Assembly: GCA_030706455.1 (NCBI GenBank)
Contig: JAUZOL010000002.1
Location: 31,328 to 95,327, forward strand
Origin: Bacteroidota bacterium
GTDB lineage: Bacteria > Bacteroidota > Bacteroidia > Bacteroidales > Paludibacteraceae
Length of the DNA stretch: 64,000 nt
Direction: 5' to 3'
In this document: piece after piece, positions 39,801 to 47,939 of the stretch
How positions within the stretch are numbered: position 1 is the first letter of the stretch
Layout of the letters: every line of letters begins with the position of its first letter
Position numbers and translations under genes: made by a program
The notes under the pieces: generated by a model
Seen by the model: the letters and a program-made list of their open reading frames with translations, nothing else
The model's database searches: none
Told to the model about the DNA's origin: nothing

Positions 39801-40049
39801 AGTACCGTTATTGGCACCTTTTACCCTGATACCTGCTCCAATCACAGGCTCACCTTTACTGTCTGTAACAACTCCGGTTACCTTATGAGGCACCTGTTGT
39901 TCTCCGGAACTATTACCTCCCGATTGTGCATACGCTGTATTTACGAAGCATAAGCAACCCGTTATCAGCACCAGTGCCAACAACTTTTTTCGCAGACATA
40001 ACATCCCCACTACATGCAATTTCTTGCTCCTGTTCAAAATCACTTTCAT
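36861..40049 (-). CDS. SusC/RagA-type TonB-dependent receptor
   Basis: 1062-residue outer-membrane importer. A signal sequence ends near VNTAYAQ; an internal ATG at residue 16 is an alternative start that gives a more ordinary signal length. The carboxypeptidase-regulatory-like domain spans about 55-135. The plug has EVVVVGYGTQKKISVTGSVS, VRGIGTTQGGSPLSLVDGVE, and ESVTILKDAAAAAVYG, and the barrel ends in ASVKF. No STN domain is present. It pairs with SusD (35193-36845) to import oligosaccharides for the 34-kb locus. A 161-base gap separates it from the MFS porter, and I could not find a -7 box there. Confidence 0.95.
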   Translation of the reverse strand: MKVILNRSKKLHVVGMLCLRKKLLALVLITGCLCFVNTAYAQSGGNSSGEQQVPHKVTGVVTDSKGEPVIGAGIRVKGANNGTITDVNGKFALNAKEGSVLVVSFMGFATKEIKVSGNGPVSVSLTESAQAIDEVVVVGYGTQKKISVTGSVSAVKSDEIMRAPLPNISQALVGKLSGITTRQESGEPGNDNANIYVRGIGTTQGGSPLSLVDGVERSFSNLDPSEIESVTILKDAAAAAVYGIRGANGVILVTTRRGLENKPTVTYTTSYTLSSSTRMPEYLSGEEYVKWWNYADEINGRSHTFSDAVVQKVTNGDADGIYGNTNWTKLMLKSVAPTMHHNVTLEGGNSNVKYFAALGYLNQKGIVKGVDYDRYNLRSNLDASVTKDFTLSLDVSGFMSNKTSPQISNFDANGNSVSSNLMNQIITAAPYLNAQSPDGKYLTSSLNTGNNPLAARDLSGYDNANKSGLQSSLTLKYDAPFLKGLSFKVVGSYDKAYTDTKSYYTPYDLYYVNPSSSTTTLTETTSPYGSDVMLSEAYYQSTRWTLQEFATYVRNIKKHSFNALLVAEQSSYKSTYLGASAQGYNITDLAEFTYASKNPNMPTSGTSVLNRAGWVGRFNYTFDNKYIAEISTRVDASTNFAPSHRYGVFPSGSLAWRVTEENFFKNWKTPITNLKIRASYGTLGNDQANSSYPYLQSYSLYSTPVAYIGGNNVKGLYPSSLPNTDLTWERSRTFNAGFDLELWNGLLSAEFDGFYKVTSNILTSVSSTYPPSVGGYYPSTVNSGKVDVRGFELVLNHRHKIGDFNYSVRGNISWAHNRILNIDESVGIPEYESLVGKSIGAKIGLIALGLFKTDNEAATSPTQSASKAGDIKYKDINGDGKITYDQDKTVIGRSSTPELNFGLNFTSSWKNFDFSFLIQGAAICDNALMGWYDGIGWDDTQFTRTFYNNGNSPRYLIEGAWSPSNTNGKYPRLDNQWRAENNWASTLWIVDGSYARLKNMQIGYTLPKSITKKLKFSARIYLAGTNLFTLSAFKYLDPEAPNVSNGYYPQQKTYSIGASVKF

Positions 40050-40210
40050 GTCTTACAAAATTTACTGTTTTAGATACTATCGCTCAACCAGGAAGAATAG
40101 TTGATACGAAAAACGCATACAACTTTCCTCCAATTCTCAATCTTTTAATTCAAAAACAATACGAAAAACAATCAGAAGCAACCGTATAAGTCGCTAAAAA
40201 TCAAAACGAA

Positions 40211-41614
40211 TCAATCTTTATTCCAGAGGCGTTCGATTTCTTCAAGTGATTTGCCGGCGGTTTCAGGAACCAGCCTCCAGACAATCAGCATATAAGGAAC
40301 GCACATAGCAGCAAAAAGGAAGAATGTTCCGGCCGGAGTCAGATGCTGTAGCATCCACGGTGTAAGCTGACCAATCAGATAAGTACCGATCCACAGAGAG
40401 AAACCTGCGATCGACATTGCCACACCCCGTACCGATGTCGGATACATCTCGGATAACAATACCCATATAACAGCACAGATTGAAACTGCGCAGAAGAAAA
40501 TATAACTAAGAAAGAATATAAGGAGTGCAATACTTGTGACTCCCATAGCTTTGCCCCCGATAAAATAAAACCCTATCAATAAAAGTGAAATAACCATGCC
40601 GGAAACTCCGTAATATACCAGTTTCTTACGTCCAACCTTGTCGATAATAGCCAAAGCCAAAACAGTAGTCAGCATATTGACCAGACCAACCAACACCTGA
40701 TAGAACAAGGAATCCCCATTGGATAGACCACTGTCGGTAAAAATGGTAGGACCGTAATACAAAACGGCGTTCACACCCATAAACTGACCCAAAATCGCGA
40801 TAGCAACACCAATCAGCAATGCCTTAAAATACCCTGGTTTGAAAAGCAATCGCCAATTGGTTTGCCCATCGCTGGCCAACTGCTCTTTCACGCCATTGGC
40901 TTGCTGAGTAGCTTCCGAGCCACTCCGGTAGATTCTGGTTAGTATAGTGAGAGCCCGCTCCTCACGCTGGCGCACAATCAGCCAACGGGGACTTTCCGGT
41001 ATAAAGAAAATGACAATAAAGAACAACAAAGCCGGAAGTGATTCCATTCCCAACATGCCCCGCCAAACTTCAGTTTCAAAGACTTTTGACATGAGACCAC
41101 TCCCCTGCACTATTCCACTTCCGGCAATTTGTAACAATTGATAATTGACCAGATAAGCTCCTAAAAAGCCTACCGTGATAGCCAACTGATATAGAGAAAC
41201 CAAGCGTCCGCGATAGCTTGTGATAGCGACTTCTGAAATATACAACGGCGAAATAATAGACACCACGCCGATACCAATACCACCCACAATACGATAAAAA
41301 ACGAGCTGATCGAAGCTTCCCGAGAGGGCACATCCGATACCCGATGCCGAAAACAGAATTGCCGACAAAAGCATTGTTTTTTTACGGCCAAACCGGTCGC
41401 TTAAAACGCCTGCCACTGCGACTCCCATTATGGATCCCACCAATGCACAGCCTACAAACCAACCCTGATGGAAAGTATCGAGATGAAATTGAGTGGTCAC
41501 CTGATCGATAGTACCTGAAATAACAGCCGTATCATAACCAAACAGGAAACCTCCCAATGCAGCTACAATCGACAAAAAAATCACATATCCAATATTTTCG
41601 GATGCTTGTTTCAT
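40211..41614 (-). CDS. MFS sugar porter (sugar:proton symporter family)
   Basis: Inner-membrane monosaccharide transporter, 467 residues, twelve predicted helices. Sugar-porter signatures are complete: GYDTAVISG in helix 1, SDRFGRKKTM after helix 2, YRGRLVSLYQLAITVGFLGA, FIPESPRWL before the central loop, DKVGRKKLV, PTSVRGVAMSIAGF and the C-terminal VPETAGKSLEEIE. Close relatives carry xylose, arabinose, glucose or galactose. The locus suggests a product of glycan breakdown, possibly an amino sugar or its epimer, but specificity is not readable. It starts 32 bases after the DUF4434 stop. Confidence 0.92.
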   Translation of the reverse strand: MKQASENIGYVIFLSIVAALGGFLFGYDTAVISGTIDQVTTQFHLDTFHQGWFVGCALVGSIMGVAVAGVLSDRFGRKKTMLLSAILFSASGIGCALSGSFDQLVFYRIVGGIGIGVVSIISPLYISEVAITSYRGRLVSLYQLAITVGFLGAYLVNYQLLQIAGSGIVQGSGLMSKVFETEVWRGMLGMESLPALLFFIVIFFIPESPRWLIVRQREERALTILTRIYRSGSEATQQANGVKEQLASDGQTNWRLLFKPGYFKALLIGVAIAILGQFMGVNAVLYYGPTIFTDSGLSNGDSLFYQVLVGLVNMLTTVLALAIIDKVGRKKLVYYGVSGMVISLLLIGFYFIGGKAMGVTSIALLIFFLSYIFFCAVSICAVIWVLLSEMYPTSVRGVAMSIAGFSLWIGTYLIGQLTPWMLQHLTPAGTFFLFAAMCVPYMLIVWRLVPETAGKSLEEIERLWNKD

Positions 41615-41646
41615 TATATAGTTGATATTGATTTATAGAATACTTG

Positions 41647-42756
41647 TTATCTGATATTGAAATACTCTTTATAACGATCGTATAAATGTCCGGCTTGCAC
41701 ATACGACGATTGCGGACTCATAAAATGAGAGAATTCGAATGTAATGCCTTTGTCATAACCTGCCCGCTTGGCGGCCTCTAGTTTAAGACGTAACTTATCG
41801 AATTTGATCGGGAAGAAACGAATCGGCATATCCCGGTCAAAAGTTTCGGCATTAGTCCAACATTTCATACCATATTTATTCGCCAGTTTTTTATTCACCG
41901 AGAAGAAGGCATCCAATTCGTCGTAATCGATATGGCCGTCCTGAAAAGCACAGGCATCAACTACATCGTGAATTCCATCAAAAATTTCGCCCCATTCCTT
42001 CTCATGTTCCTGAACTGACACGGCATTCGTTTTGGTCAGATCTCCAGTAGCAGCCTCTACCGCTTTTTTCCCGTCAATCCATGGAGAAATAAATGTCGGC
42101 AGGCCGTTGGAAACATCTTTGCACTGTTTTCCCATGGCATAAAATGCGCCGATAGCACCTTTTGTTTTCCGGCTGATTTCGCCACTGATGTACCAACCGC
42201 CAAAGCTCTTGTATTTGCTTCCGTAGTTTTGCCATACTTCATCAATAACGTATTTGTTATCTTCTATTTCCCACGACAAATCACCCGTATCCCAATATTT
42301 CCCGGAATCATACAGTCCGAAATAGAACTTCATGCCGTACTTTTGAGCCAAACGCAAATACATATCCAACAAGTCTACTGACGGCATGTAACAACCTTTC
42401 TTCAACAAATATTTAGAGGGATAGGTAATAAATTTTCGGTAGCCGGAACGAATCATAATCACTGTATCGATACCAATTGCTTTCATATGCTGAAAGTCTC
42501 GGTCCCATTCTTTTTCTCCCCAGTTTTGATGGGGAATATCGTGCGAAATCTCATCCAGAAAAGTACCGGTAATGCGCAGACCATTTTCTTTTGGAACAAT
42601 AAGTTTACTGCTCATACCTTCCGATAAGTGATGTTTCGATGATGATCCAGAACCGGACTCGGAATTCATGCTGTTGCCCACCACGGGAAAAGCCAATGCG
42701 GCAGCGCCGGCAACAGAGGCTTTCTTTAAAAAATTACGACGACTATTATCTCCCAT
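41647..42756 (-). CDS. Tat-exported DUF4434 protein (copy C)
   Basis: 369 residues with a twin-arginine signal (NSRRNFLKKASVAGAAAL). Strongly similar to copy A at 18045-19190: GLRITGTFLDEISHDIPHQN, IGIDTVIMIRSGY, KFYFGLYDSGKYWDTGD, GGWYISGEISRK, CAFQDGHIDYDEL and GITFEFSHFMSP. The conserved Glu in WYISGEISR is a candidate catalytic residue. It lies between the epimerase and the sugar porter at the upstream end of the locus, so it may act early on the imported or surface-bound oligosaccharide. The enzymatic activity is unknown. Confidence 0.83.
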   Translation of the reverse strand: MGDNSRRNFLKKASVAGAAALAFPVVGNSMNSESGSGSSSKHHLSEGMSSKLIVPKENGLRITGTFLDEISHDIPHQNWGEKEWDRDFQHMKAIGIDTVIMIRSGYRKFITYPSKYLLKKGCYMPSVDLLDMYLRLAQKYGMKFYFGLYDSGKYWDTGDLSWEIEDNKYVIDEVWQNYGSKYKSFGGWYISGEISRKTKGAIGAFYAMGKQCKDVSNGLPTFISPWIDGKKAVEAATGDLTKTNAVSVQEHEKEWGEIFDGIHDVVDACAFQDGHIDYDELDAFFSVNKKLANKYGMKCWTNAETFDRDMPIRFFPIKFDKLRLKLEAAKRAGYDKGITFEFSHFMSPQSSYVQAGHLYDRYKEYFNIR

Positions 42757-42818
42757 TTTTGCTACGTTTAGAGTGATCTTTTTTATTTAATACTAACAAA
42801 GCGGCATTTGCCGGAAGA

Positions 42819-44027
42819 TTATTTGATGAGATTTTCTTTTTGTGCTTTATCAAGTTCTTCGAGTGTTTTCCAGCATTGATAAAGTCCGCGGGGAACATGG
42901 AAACATCCTTTCCACTTACCACCTTTCAATGGCAACAACACCTCGCCCTGTCTGTTCAGGTAACCGAACCACTCCGGATATTCAGGGTCTTTGAAATGAC
43001 TCCAGGTGTATTCGTGCACCTTTTCAAACCATTCAAGACATTTTTGCGATCCTGTCAATTGATAACCTTTTAACATGGAAATCATGGTTTCGATATGGAC
43101 CCACCACAATTTCTGATCCCACTCCAACTGTTGTGTCGGATGCCCTTTGCGATCCATGAAATAGAAAATGCCGCCGTCACGTTCATCCCAACCATATTCA
43201 ATCATCTTCACTGCGATATCGGCGGCTTTTTCTATTAAATCAGGTCGATTGAGCCGTTTTCCTAAATCCATGATGAACCACATTGCTTCAATGGCATGAC
43301 CCGGATTAATCAAACGACCTTCAAACGTATCCGATAGTTCCTCTGTATCAGAGGTCACATTTTCAACAATCAAACCCAATTCGGGACGATAGAAAACGTC
43401 CATCACCTCATGAATACAGGTATCAATTGTTTTTTTCATGAAATCCTCATCCAGCAAATGCTCTATTTCCAGCGCAAGATTACAGAGAATCATCGGTAAA
43501 GCAAAATTTTTAAGATCTCTTGTTCCAGGATACGCTTTATTCCATTGTCCTTTCGGGTTGTCAACCTTGGAAAGTATTATATCAAATGTTTTTTTTGCAA
43601 TCTCAGCATACTCCTGATTTCCAGTTGCCTTGCTCAACTGACCGAAAGCCATTGTTGCAAACGTATACGAAAAAATATTATATGGTTCAATCAATGGTTT
43701 TCCTTCACGGTTCAATGAAAAATACCAGTTAAGGTTTCCATCATGACCATATTTCTTGAGGAACTCTCCTCCTTGACGTGCACATTCCAGCCATTCGGGA
43801 TTCTTCTCCACATCATTGTACATCAGAGAAAAGAGCCACACCTGACGTCCCTGAAGCCAAATAAATTTGTCGGTATCAAACACATTACCCTCACGGTCAA
43901 GACATGTAAAATATCCACCACACTGCAAATCCTGCGATTTGTTCAACCAAAACGGAAGCACATTTTCCAACAATTCTTTTTTATACTGTTGGGATAGTGC
44001 TCCAAAATCATCAATACTCATTGTCAT
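42819..44027 (-). CDS. N-acylglucosamine 2-epimerase (AGE/RnBP family)
   Basis: 402 residues from the ATG at 44025-44027, matching the family's usual length near 400. The frame stays open for another 57 codons upstream, but that part is unlike the family and is probably leader. Signatures of the (alpha/alpha)6 barrel are CGGYFTCLDREGNVFD, WLQGRQVWLFSLMYN, GHAIEAMWFIMD, DGGIFYFMDRKGHP and LWWVHIETMISML. The family interconverts N-acetylglucosamine and N-acetylmannosamine; close relatives epimerise cellobiose or mannose, so the substrate is tentative. It is the first gene of the large minus-strand locus and cytoplasmic. Confidence 0.88.
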   Translation of the reverse strand: MTMSIDDFGALSQQYKKELLENVLPFWLNKSQDLQCGGYFTCLDREGNVFDTDKFIWLQGRQVWLFSLMYNDVEKNPEWLECARQGGEFLKKYGHDGNLNWYFSLNREGKPLIEPYNIFSYTFATMAFGQLSKATGNQEYAEIAKKTFDIILSKVDNPKGQWNKAYPGTRDLKNFALPMILCNLALEIEHLLDEDFMKKTIDTCIHEVMDVFYRPELGLIVENVTSDTEELSDTFEGRLINPGHAIEAMWFIMDLGKRLNRPDLIEKAADIAVKMIEYGWDERDGGIFYFMDRKGHPTQQLEWDQKLWWVHIETMISMLKGYQLTGSQKCLEWFEKVHEYTWSHFKDPEYPEWFGYLNRQGEVLLPLKGGKWKGCFHVPRGLYQCWKTLEELDKAQKENLIK

Positions 44028-44321
44028 ATAATTTTTACCTATTGAACAGATCGCATTAGACATCCGATCAATATATTTTAATTTCAAGTCAAGTAATATT
44101 TCAAAAAAGACAAAATCAAAAACAATCGTGTTTGGGCAATTGATTTTATTATCCGTTAAGCCTCTATTAGGAACAACTGAATTTTCGTATCGGGGCAATA
44201 TATTTTACAATTCAAACAGACAAAACCCACAAACAATGCAAAATCTTTCTTCGAACAAGACAAAATAATCTATTTTTTAATTCAAGTTGATCTATTTTTG
44301 AAATTATATTTATTAACTGCA

Positions 44322-44329
44322 CAAATGTA
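44322..44329 (-). promoter_or_regulatory. candidate -7 element upstream of the AGE gene
   Basis: Minus-strand TACATTTG fits the TAnnTTTG consensus. No -33 TTTG stands at the right spacing, which could mean dependence on an activator. It implies a leader of nearly 290 bases before the ATG at 44027. This is the best promoter candidate I see for the head of the 34-kb locus. Confidence 0.35.
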
Positions 44330-44501
44330 TGTAAATATTTTTATTTTTATACTCTATCACGCCCCAATTTGTGTTTAATAATATATTTTAACTTACAGAA
44401 CAAATACCTCGCACACAAAACAACTCTTTTATACCTCATTTTCTGATATTTAAATAGTTTTCACCAAGATCCCTGTTTCAATCATAATAATTTTTCTCTC
44501 G

Positions 44502-44534
44502 TTTGCTCCTGATAATTTATTTCTTGTATCTTTG
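44502..44534 (+). promoter_or_regulatory. promoter of yaaA
   Basis: TTTG at 44502-44505 and TATCTTTG at 44527-44534, separated by 21 bases, match the Bacteroidota housekeeping promoter pattern. The expected start of transcription lies about 45 bases before the yaaA ATG. Confidence 0.75.
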
Positions 44535-44584
44535 CAACAAAAGCATTCTGAGCGGCGGATTTATTAAAAAATAAGCGGAACTAC

Positions 44585-45334
44585 ATGCTAATTATACTAT
44601 CTCCTTCAAAAACAATCAATTTTCACACCCCTGCTCCACCATTCGAGACGACATGGCCGCTGTTTTCATCTAAAGCCAACAAGATCATTACTTCACTCCG
44701 CCATTTTGCAGCCGAAGAGATTTCCCAACGCGAACGCGTAAGCCTGAAAATTGCATTTGCCACCCGCGACTATTTCCATTCTTTTTCTACAACTCAACAC
44801 GTGGGAAAGTCGGCCTTGTTTGCCTATACCGGGAATGTATTCGACAAACTGAATCCGTCTGCTTTCAATAAAGATGACATAACCTACACACAGGAACATT
44901 TGCGCATTTTTTCAGCTCTTTACGGCGTACTTCGTCCGATGGACATCATTCAACCTTACCGTCTTGATATGAATTCCAAACTCATTGACGGGCTTTATGA
45001 CACCTGGCAAGAACAGGTAACAAAAGAAATCGCCAAGTTGCTCAAAGCCGACGAGAACATTTTGATCAACTTAGCTTCTGCTGAATATTTCAAAATCCTG
45101 AACCTAAAACAATTGCCCGCACACTGCAAAATAATAACTCCCGTTTTCAAACAGGAGCACAACGGAAAATACACGGTCAACAGCCTTTTTGCTAAGCAAG
45201 CTCGCGGATGGATGTCGCGTTTCATCATAGAAAACAGGATAAGCGATCCCGAACATTTGCAGGGATTTACGGAAGGAGGTTACTATTTCCGGCCCGAACT
45301 ATCGAACAATAAGGAATGGATATTTACCCGATAA
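44585..45334 (+). CDS. yaaA: YaaA peroxide-stress protein (DUF328/UPF0246)
   Basis: 249-residue cytoplasmic protein of the YaaA family, full length. The N-terminal IILSPSKTINF and the motifs QEHLRIFSALYGVLRPMD, YRLDMNSKL, LINLASAEYFK and the C-terminal GYYFRPELSN are all typical. In E. coli YaaA limits intracellular iron during hydrogen peroxide stress and has a DNA-binding fold. A strong promoter lies upstream, and the next gene starts 28 bases after its stop, suggesting a two-gene operon. Confidence 0.94.
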   Translation: MLIILSPSKTINFHTPAPPFETTWPLFSSKANKIITSLRHFAAEEISQRERVSLKIAFATRDYFHSFSTTQHVGKSALFAYTGNVFDKLNPSAFNKDDITYTQEHLRIFSALYGVLRPMDIIQPYRLDMNSKLIDGLYDTWQEQVTKEIAKLLKADENILINLASAEYFKILNLKQLPAHCKIITPVFKQEHNGKYTVNSLFAKQARGWMSRFIIENRISDPEHLQGFTEGGYYFRPELSNNKEWIFTR

Positions 45335-45362
45335 TCAACACCATTAAATAATAAAAATAACA

Positions 45363-46499
45363 ATGAAAGAGTTTGACGTTCTGATAATAGGAGGCGGCCC
45401 TTCGGGTGCCTTGACAGGCATAGAACTTCAAAAACGTGGATTTAACACCTGCATCATTGACAAGGCGTCATTCCCAAGGGAAAAGTTGTGTGGGGGCGGA
45501 CTGACCCTGAAAACAATCGAATTATTAGATACTTATTGTCCGGAATTGGATAAAAACGCTTTTATTCTTGGGCAGTCCGACAATGTGGACTTCTACTACA
45601 AAACCGACCAAATAACACACACCAAAATAAACACGCCTTATTTCTTTACAGATAGAAAACTTCTGGACGCAAGCCTGATTGAGCTGTATAAAGAAAAAGG
45701 AGGCACACTGCTTGAAAATACGCGTATTAATGCGAAAGATATAAATTTTGCAGAAAATACGATACTACTCGGGAACGATTCACTGCGATACAAATACCTT
45801 ATAGGAGCTTGCGGATGCTCCACCTTACTGACCAAACCTTTCGGCATATCAAGGAATGATTACTTTTGTGTGGAAACGCGGGTTGCAAAAGAGACGACGG
45901 AAAAGCAGCCCTTCCGGATTTATCTGGGACCTGTTCAAAACGGCTACGGCTGGTATTTCCCGAAAAACGATCATGACGTTATTGGTGTGGGCGGCAAAAA
46001 CACGAATAAGACATTACCCAAACAAGCCGAACTATTTTTCCAGGAAGTAACTAAGACTACCGGCCTCCCCTCAAAAGGAGCATTTATTCCTTCCGGCAAG
46101 AAAATCAATGCTCTGTCGGTCACGGATAACACAATTTTGGTTGGCGATGCCGCCGGATTCATCGACCCAATTACCGGAGAAGGTCTTTACTACGCTCTAT
46201 TGTCGGGAATCTTTGCTTCCGAGTCGGTTCTTGAAGCATCAGGCAATCCAAAGAGATCTCTCCAAAAAATTTACACCTGTAAATGCAGTAAGATCAAGAA
46301 GAATATGAAATGGGGATACCTGTATCATAAAGTTTTACATGCAGATAGGGTCACACCCTACTTTATTAAAGCATTACAAAACCATCCTCATTTTGTAAAA
46401 TATTATCTCGAAGATGTAATATCAACCTATCGTTTCAACTACAAAAACTTTATCTGGACATATTTTACCAAAATCAGGAAATCATTACATGCCCAATAA
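45363..46499 (+). CDS. geranylgeranyl-reductase-like FAD-dependent oxidoreductase
   Basis: 378-residue flavoprotein. The N-terminal Rossmann motif is VLIIGGGPSGALTGIELQKRG, followed by FPREKLCGGGLT, which typifies the geranylgeranyl reductase family. The second FAD contact is LVGDAAGFIDPITGEGLYYA. Relatives reduce isoprenoid double bonds or hydroxylate lipid-like substrates, and many Bacteroidota have one of unassigned role. It follows yaaA by 28 bases in the same direction, so the two may be co-expressed. Convergent with the tolC gene. Confidence 0.85.
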   Translation: MKEFDVLIIGGGPSGALTGIELQKRGFNTCIIDKASFPREKLCGGGLTLKTIELLDTYCPELDKNAFILGQSDNVDFYYKTDQITHTKINTPYFFTDRKLLDASLIELYKEKGGTLLENTRINAKDINFAENTILLGNDSLRYKYLIGACGCSTLLTKPFGISRNDYFCVETRVAKETTEKQPFRIYLGPVQNGYGWYFPKNDHDVIGVGGKNTNKTLPKQAELFFQEVTKTTGLPSKGAFIPSGKKINALSVTDNTILVGDAAGFIDPITGEGLYYALLSGIFASESVLEASGNPKRSLQKIYTCKCSKIKKNMKWGYLYHKVLHADRVTPYFIKALQNHPHFVKYYLEDVISTYRFNYKNFIWTYFTKIRKSLHAQ

Positions 46500-46539
46500 A
46501 CTTCTCAAGGCAATACTTGGGATCCCTCCCAAAACAACA

Positions 46540-46565
46540 AAGGCGCTCCAAAAATGGAACGCCTT
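46540..46565 (-). terminator. bidirectional terminator between flavoprotein and TolC genes
   Basis: Arms AAGGCGCTCC and GGAACGCCTT pair with one mismatch. On the minus strand the hairpin is followed by TGTTGTTTT, so it best serves the efflux operon; convergent position lets it also stop the plus-strand transcript. Confidence 0.65.
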
Positions 46566-46597
46566 CATTGCTTAAAAAAACTACTATCAACCTATTA

Positions 46598-47917
46598 TTA
46601 ATAAATTCTCTCTCCGAGAGCAATTTTCAGTTTTAAAAGACTAACTGTGTAGTCAATGCGGGATTTCATCACCGCCAAGCGGCTTTCTGCCAACGATGTA
46701 GAACTGTCGAGCAAATCAAGATTAGTGATTGCTCCGGCCATAAAGTTTATATCGGCCAACCGGTATGCCTGCTGAGCCTGCTGCAGTTGCAATGCCGTCT
46801 GAGCAATTTTTTTCAGAGCAGCATCAACGTTGGCACGGCTTTCCACCACTTCATTCACAATATTTCTGCGGGCAAGTTCGGTATCCTGATCCACTCCGCG
46901 CAAATCCGTTTGAACCTGCTGGCGATTGTACTTCGATCTGTTTGCATCAAAAATAGGAAGCTTAAAGCTCACGCCTACCGTATAATTTGCCTTGGGATCT
47001 CCCAGTTCCGGAATATATCCATTTTTGTAACCGCCCATGGCAAAAAGGTTTAGCACCGGATTATTTTGCACATTCACCATTTTGAGACGTGTATCCACCA
47101 TCAGGCTCCGTTGACGTGCAATTCTCAATTCATCACGTTGGCCCAGGGCTTTAATGCTCAAAGCATCTGCGCTTTCCAGAATCTCCGGAACAGAAATATC
47201 CTTCTTCAACAACACATTGGACTGCTGCGATTCTCCCAGATACGAGTTCAACTGACATTGTAACACTTTGAGATTAGTCTCCAAATCTGTTTTTTGATTT
47301 TCAATATTAGAAATTCTCACTTTAGTAGTAAGTATCTCATATTGAGTTGCAGAACCAGTAGCCGCTTTCTTTTCGACAAAAGCCAAATGTTCCTTCAGAG
47401 TCTTGAGCTCCTCATCTTTAATATTTATCGCTTCCTGCAAATAAACAATGGAATAATAATTCCCGATCAATGAAAGAGACAGCTTTTGTTTTAATTGCTC
47501 CAACGACAACTGAGAAAGCACTTTAGCCTGATTTTCGAATGCAATATTCTTATCAGTTTTGCCAAAATCATAAATTTGCTGATTCACATTCAGCGATGCC
47601 GAATAGTTGTCGGCCGGATACAATTGAAAAGTTCCCAGGCCCGGCAACACAAACTTTGATGTCGGCCCAATATGCGAATAAGAAGATGAAATATCAATGT
47701 TCGGATAATAAGCCGACTTTGCCAAACCAATCTTTGCATTGGCAGCTTCTATTTCAAGTTCAGCTTTCTTCACCGAAGGATAATTACCGATTACTTTGGT
47801 AATAACACCAGCCAAAGACAAAGAGTCTGACTGAGGCTGAGCCACTTGATTCTGAGCCGTCAAAGCCAGAGGCAATCCACAAGTCAAAATCATTATGTAT
47901 TTAAAAATATGCTTCAT
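46598..47917 (-). CDS. TolC-family outer-membrane efflux protein
   Basis: 439 residues with a signal peptide (about 1-21). Two repeats of long coiled-coil helices and short strands typical of TolC/OEP: SYSHIGPTSKF, IYDFGKTDKNIAFENQAKVL, SLIGNYYSIVYLQEAINI, then DANRSKYNRQQVQTDLRG and ADINFMAGAITNLDLLDS near the C-terminus. It forms the outer-membrane channel for the HlyD/DHA2 pump encoded immediately upstream (gap 22 bases). Confidence 0.92.
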   Translation of the reverse strand: MKHIFKYIMILTCGLPLALTAQNQVAQPQSDSLSLAGVITKVIGNYPSVKKAELEIEAANAKIGLAKSAYYPNIDISSSYSHIGPTSKFVLPGLGTFQLYPADNYSASLNVNQQIYDFGKTDKNIAFENQAKVLSQLSLEQLKQKLSLSLIGNYYSIVYLQEAINIKDEELKTLKEHLAFVEKKAATGSATQYEILTTKVRISNIENQKTDLETNLKVLQCQLNSYLGESQQSNVLLKKDISVPEILESADALSIKALGQRDELRIARQRSLMVDTRLKMVNVQNNPVLNLFAMGGYKNGYIPELGDPKANYTVGVSFKLPIFDANRSKYNRQQVQTDLRGVDQDTELARRNIVNEVVESRANVDAALKKIAQTALQLQQAQQAYRLADINFMAGAITNLDLLDSSTSLAESRLAVMKSRIDYTVSLLKLKIALGERIY

Positions 47918-47939
47918 ACGTCAATATATTGTTTACTGT

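Larger units (their letters stand above)
44028..44584. other. divergent intergenic region between the AGE and yaaA genes
   Basis: 557 bases, very AT-rich, containing promoters in both directions (listed separately) and no credible gene. It is the likely control region of the large minus-strand locus. Confidence 0.55.

Noticed and set aside
44028..44198. 57-codon N-terminal extension of the AGE gene
   Set aside because: Not like the family, lacks a leader signal, and the ATG at 44027 gives normal length.
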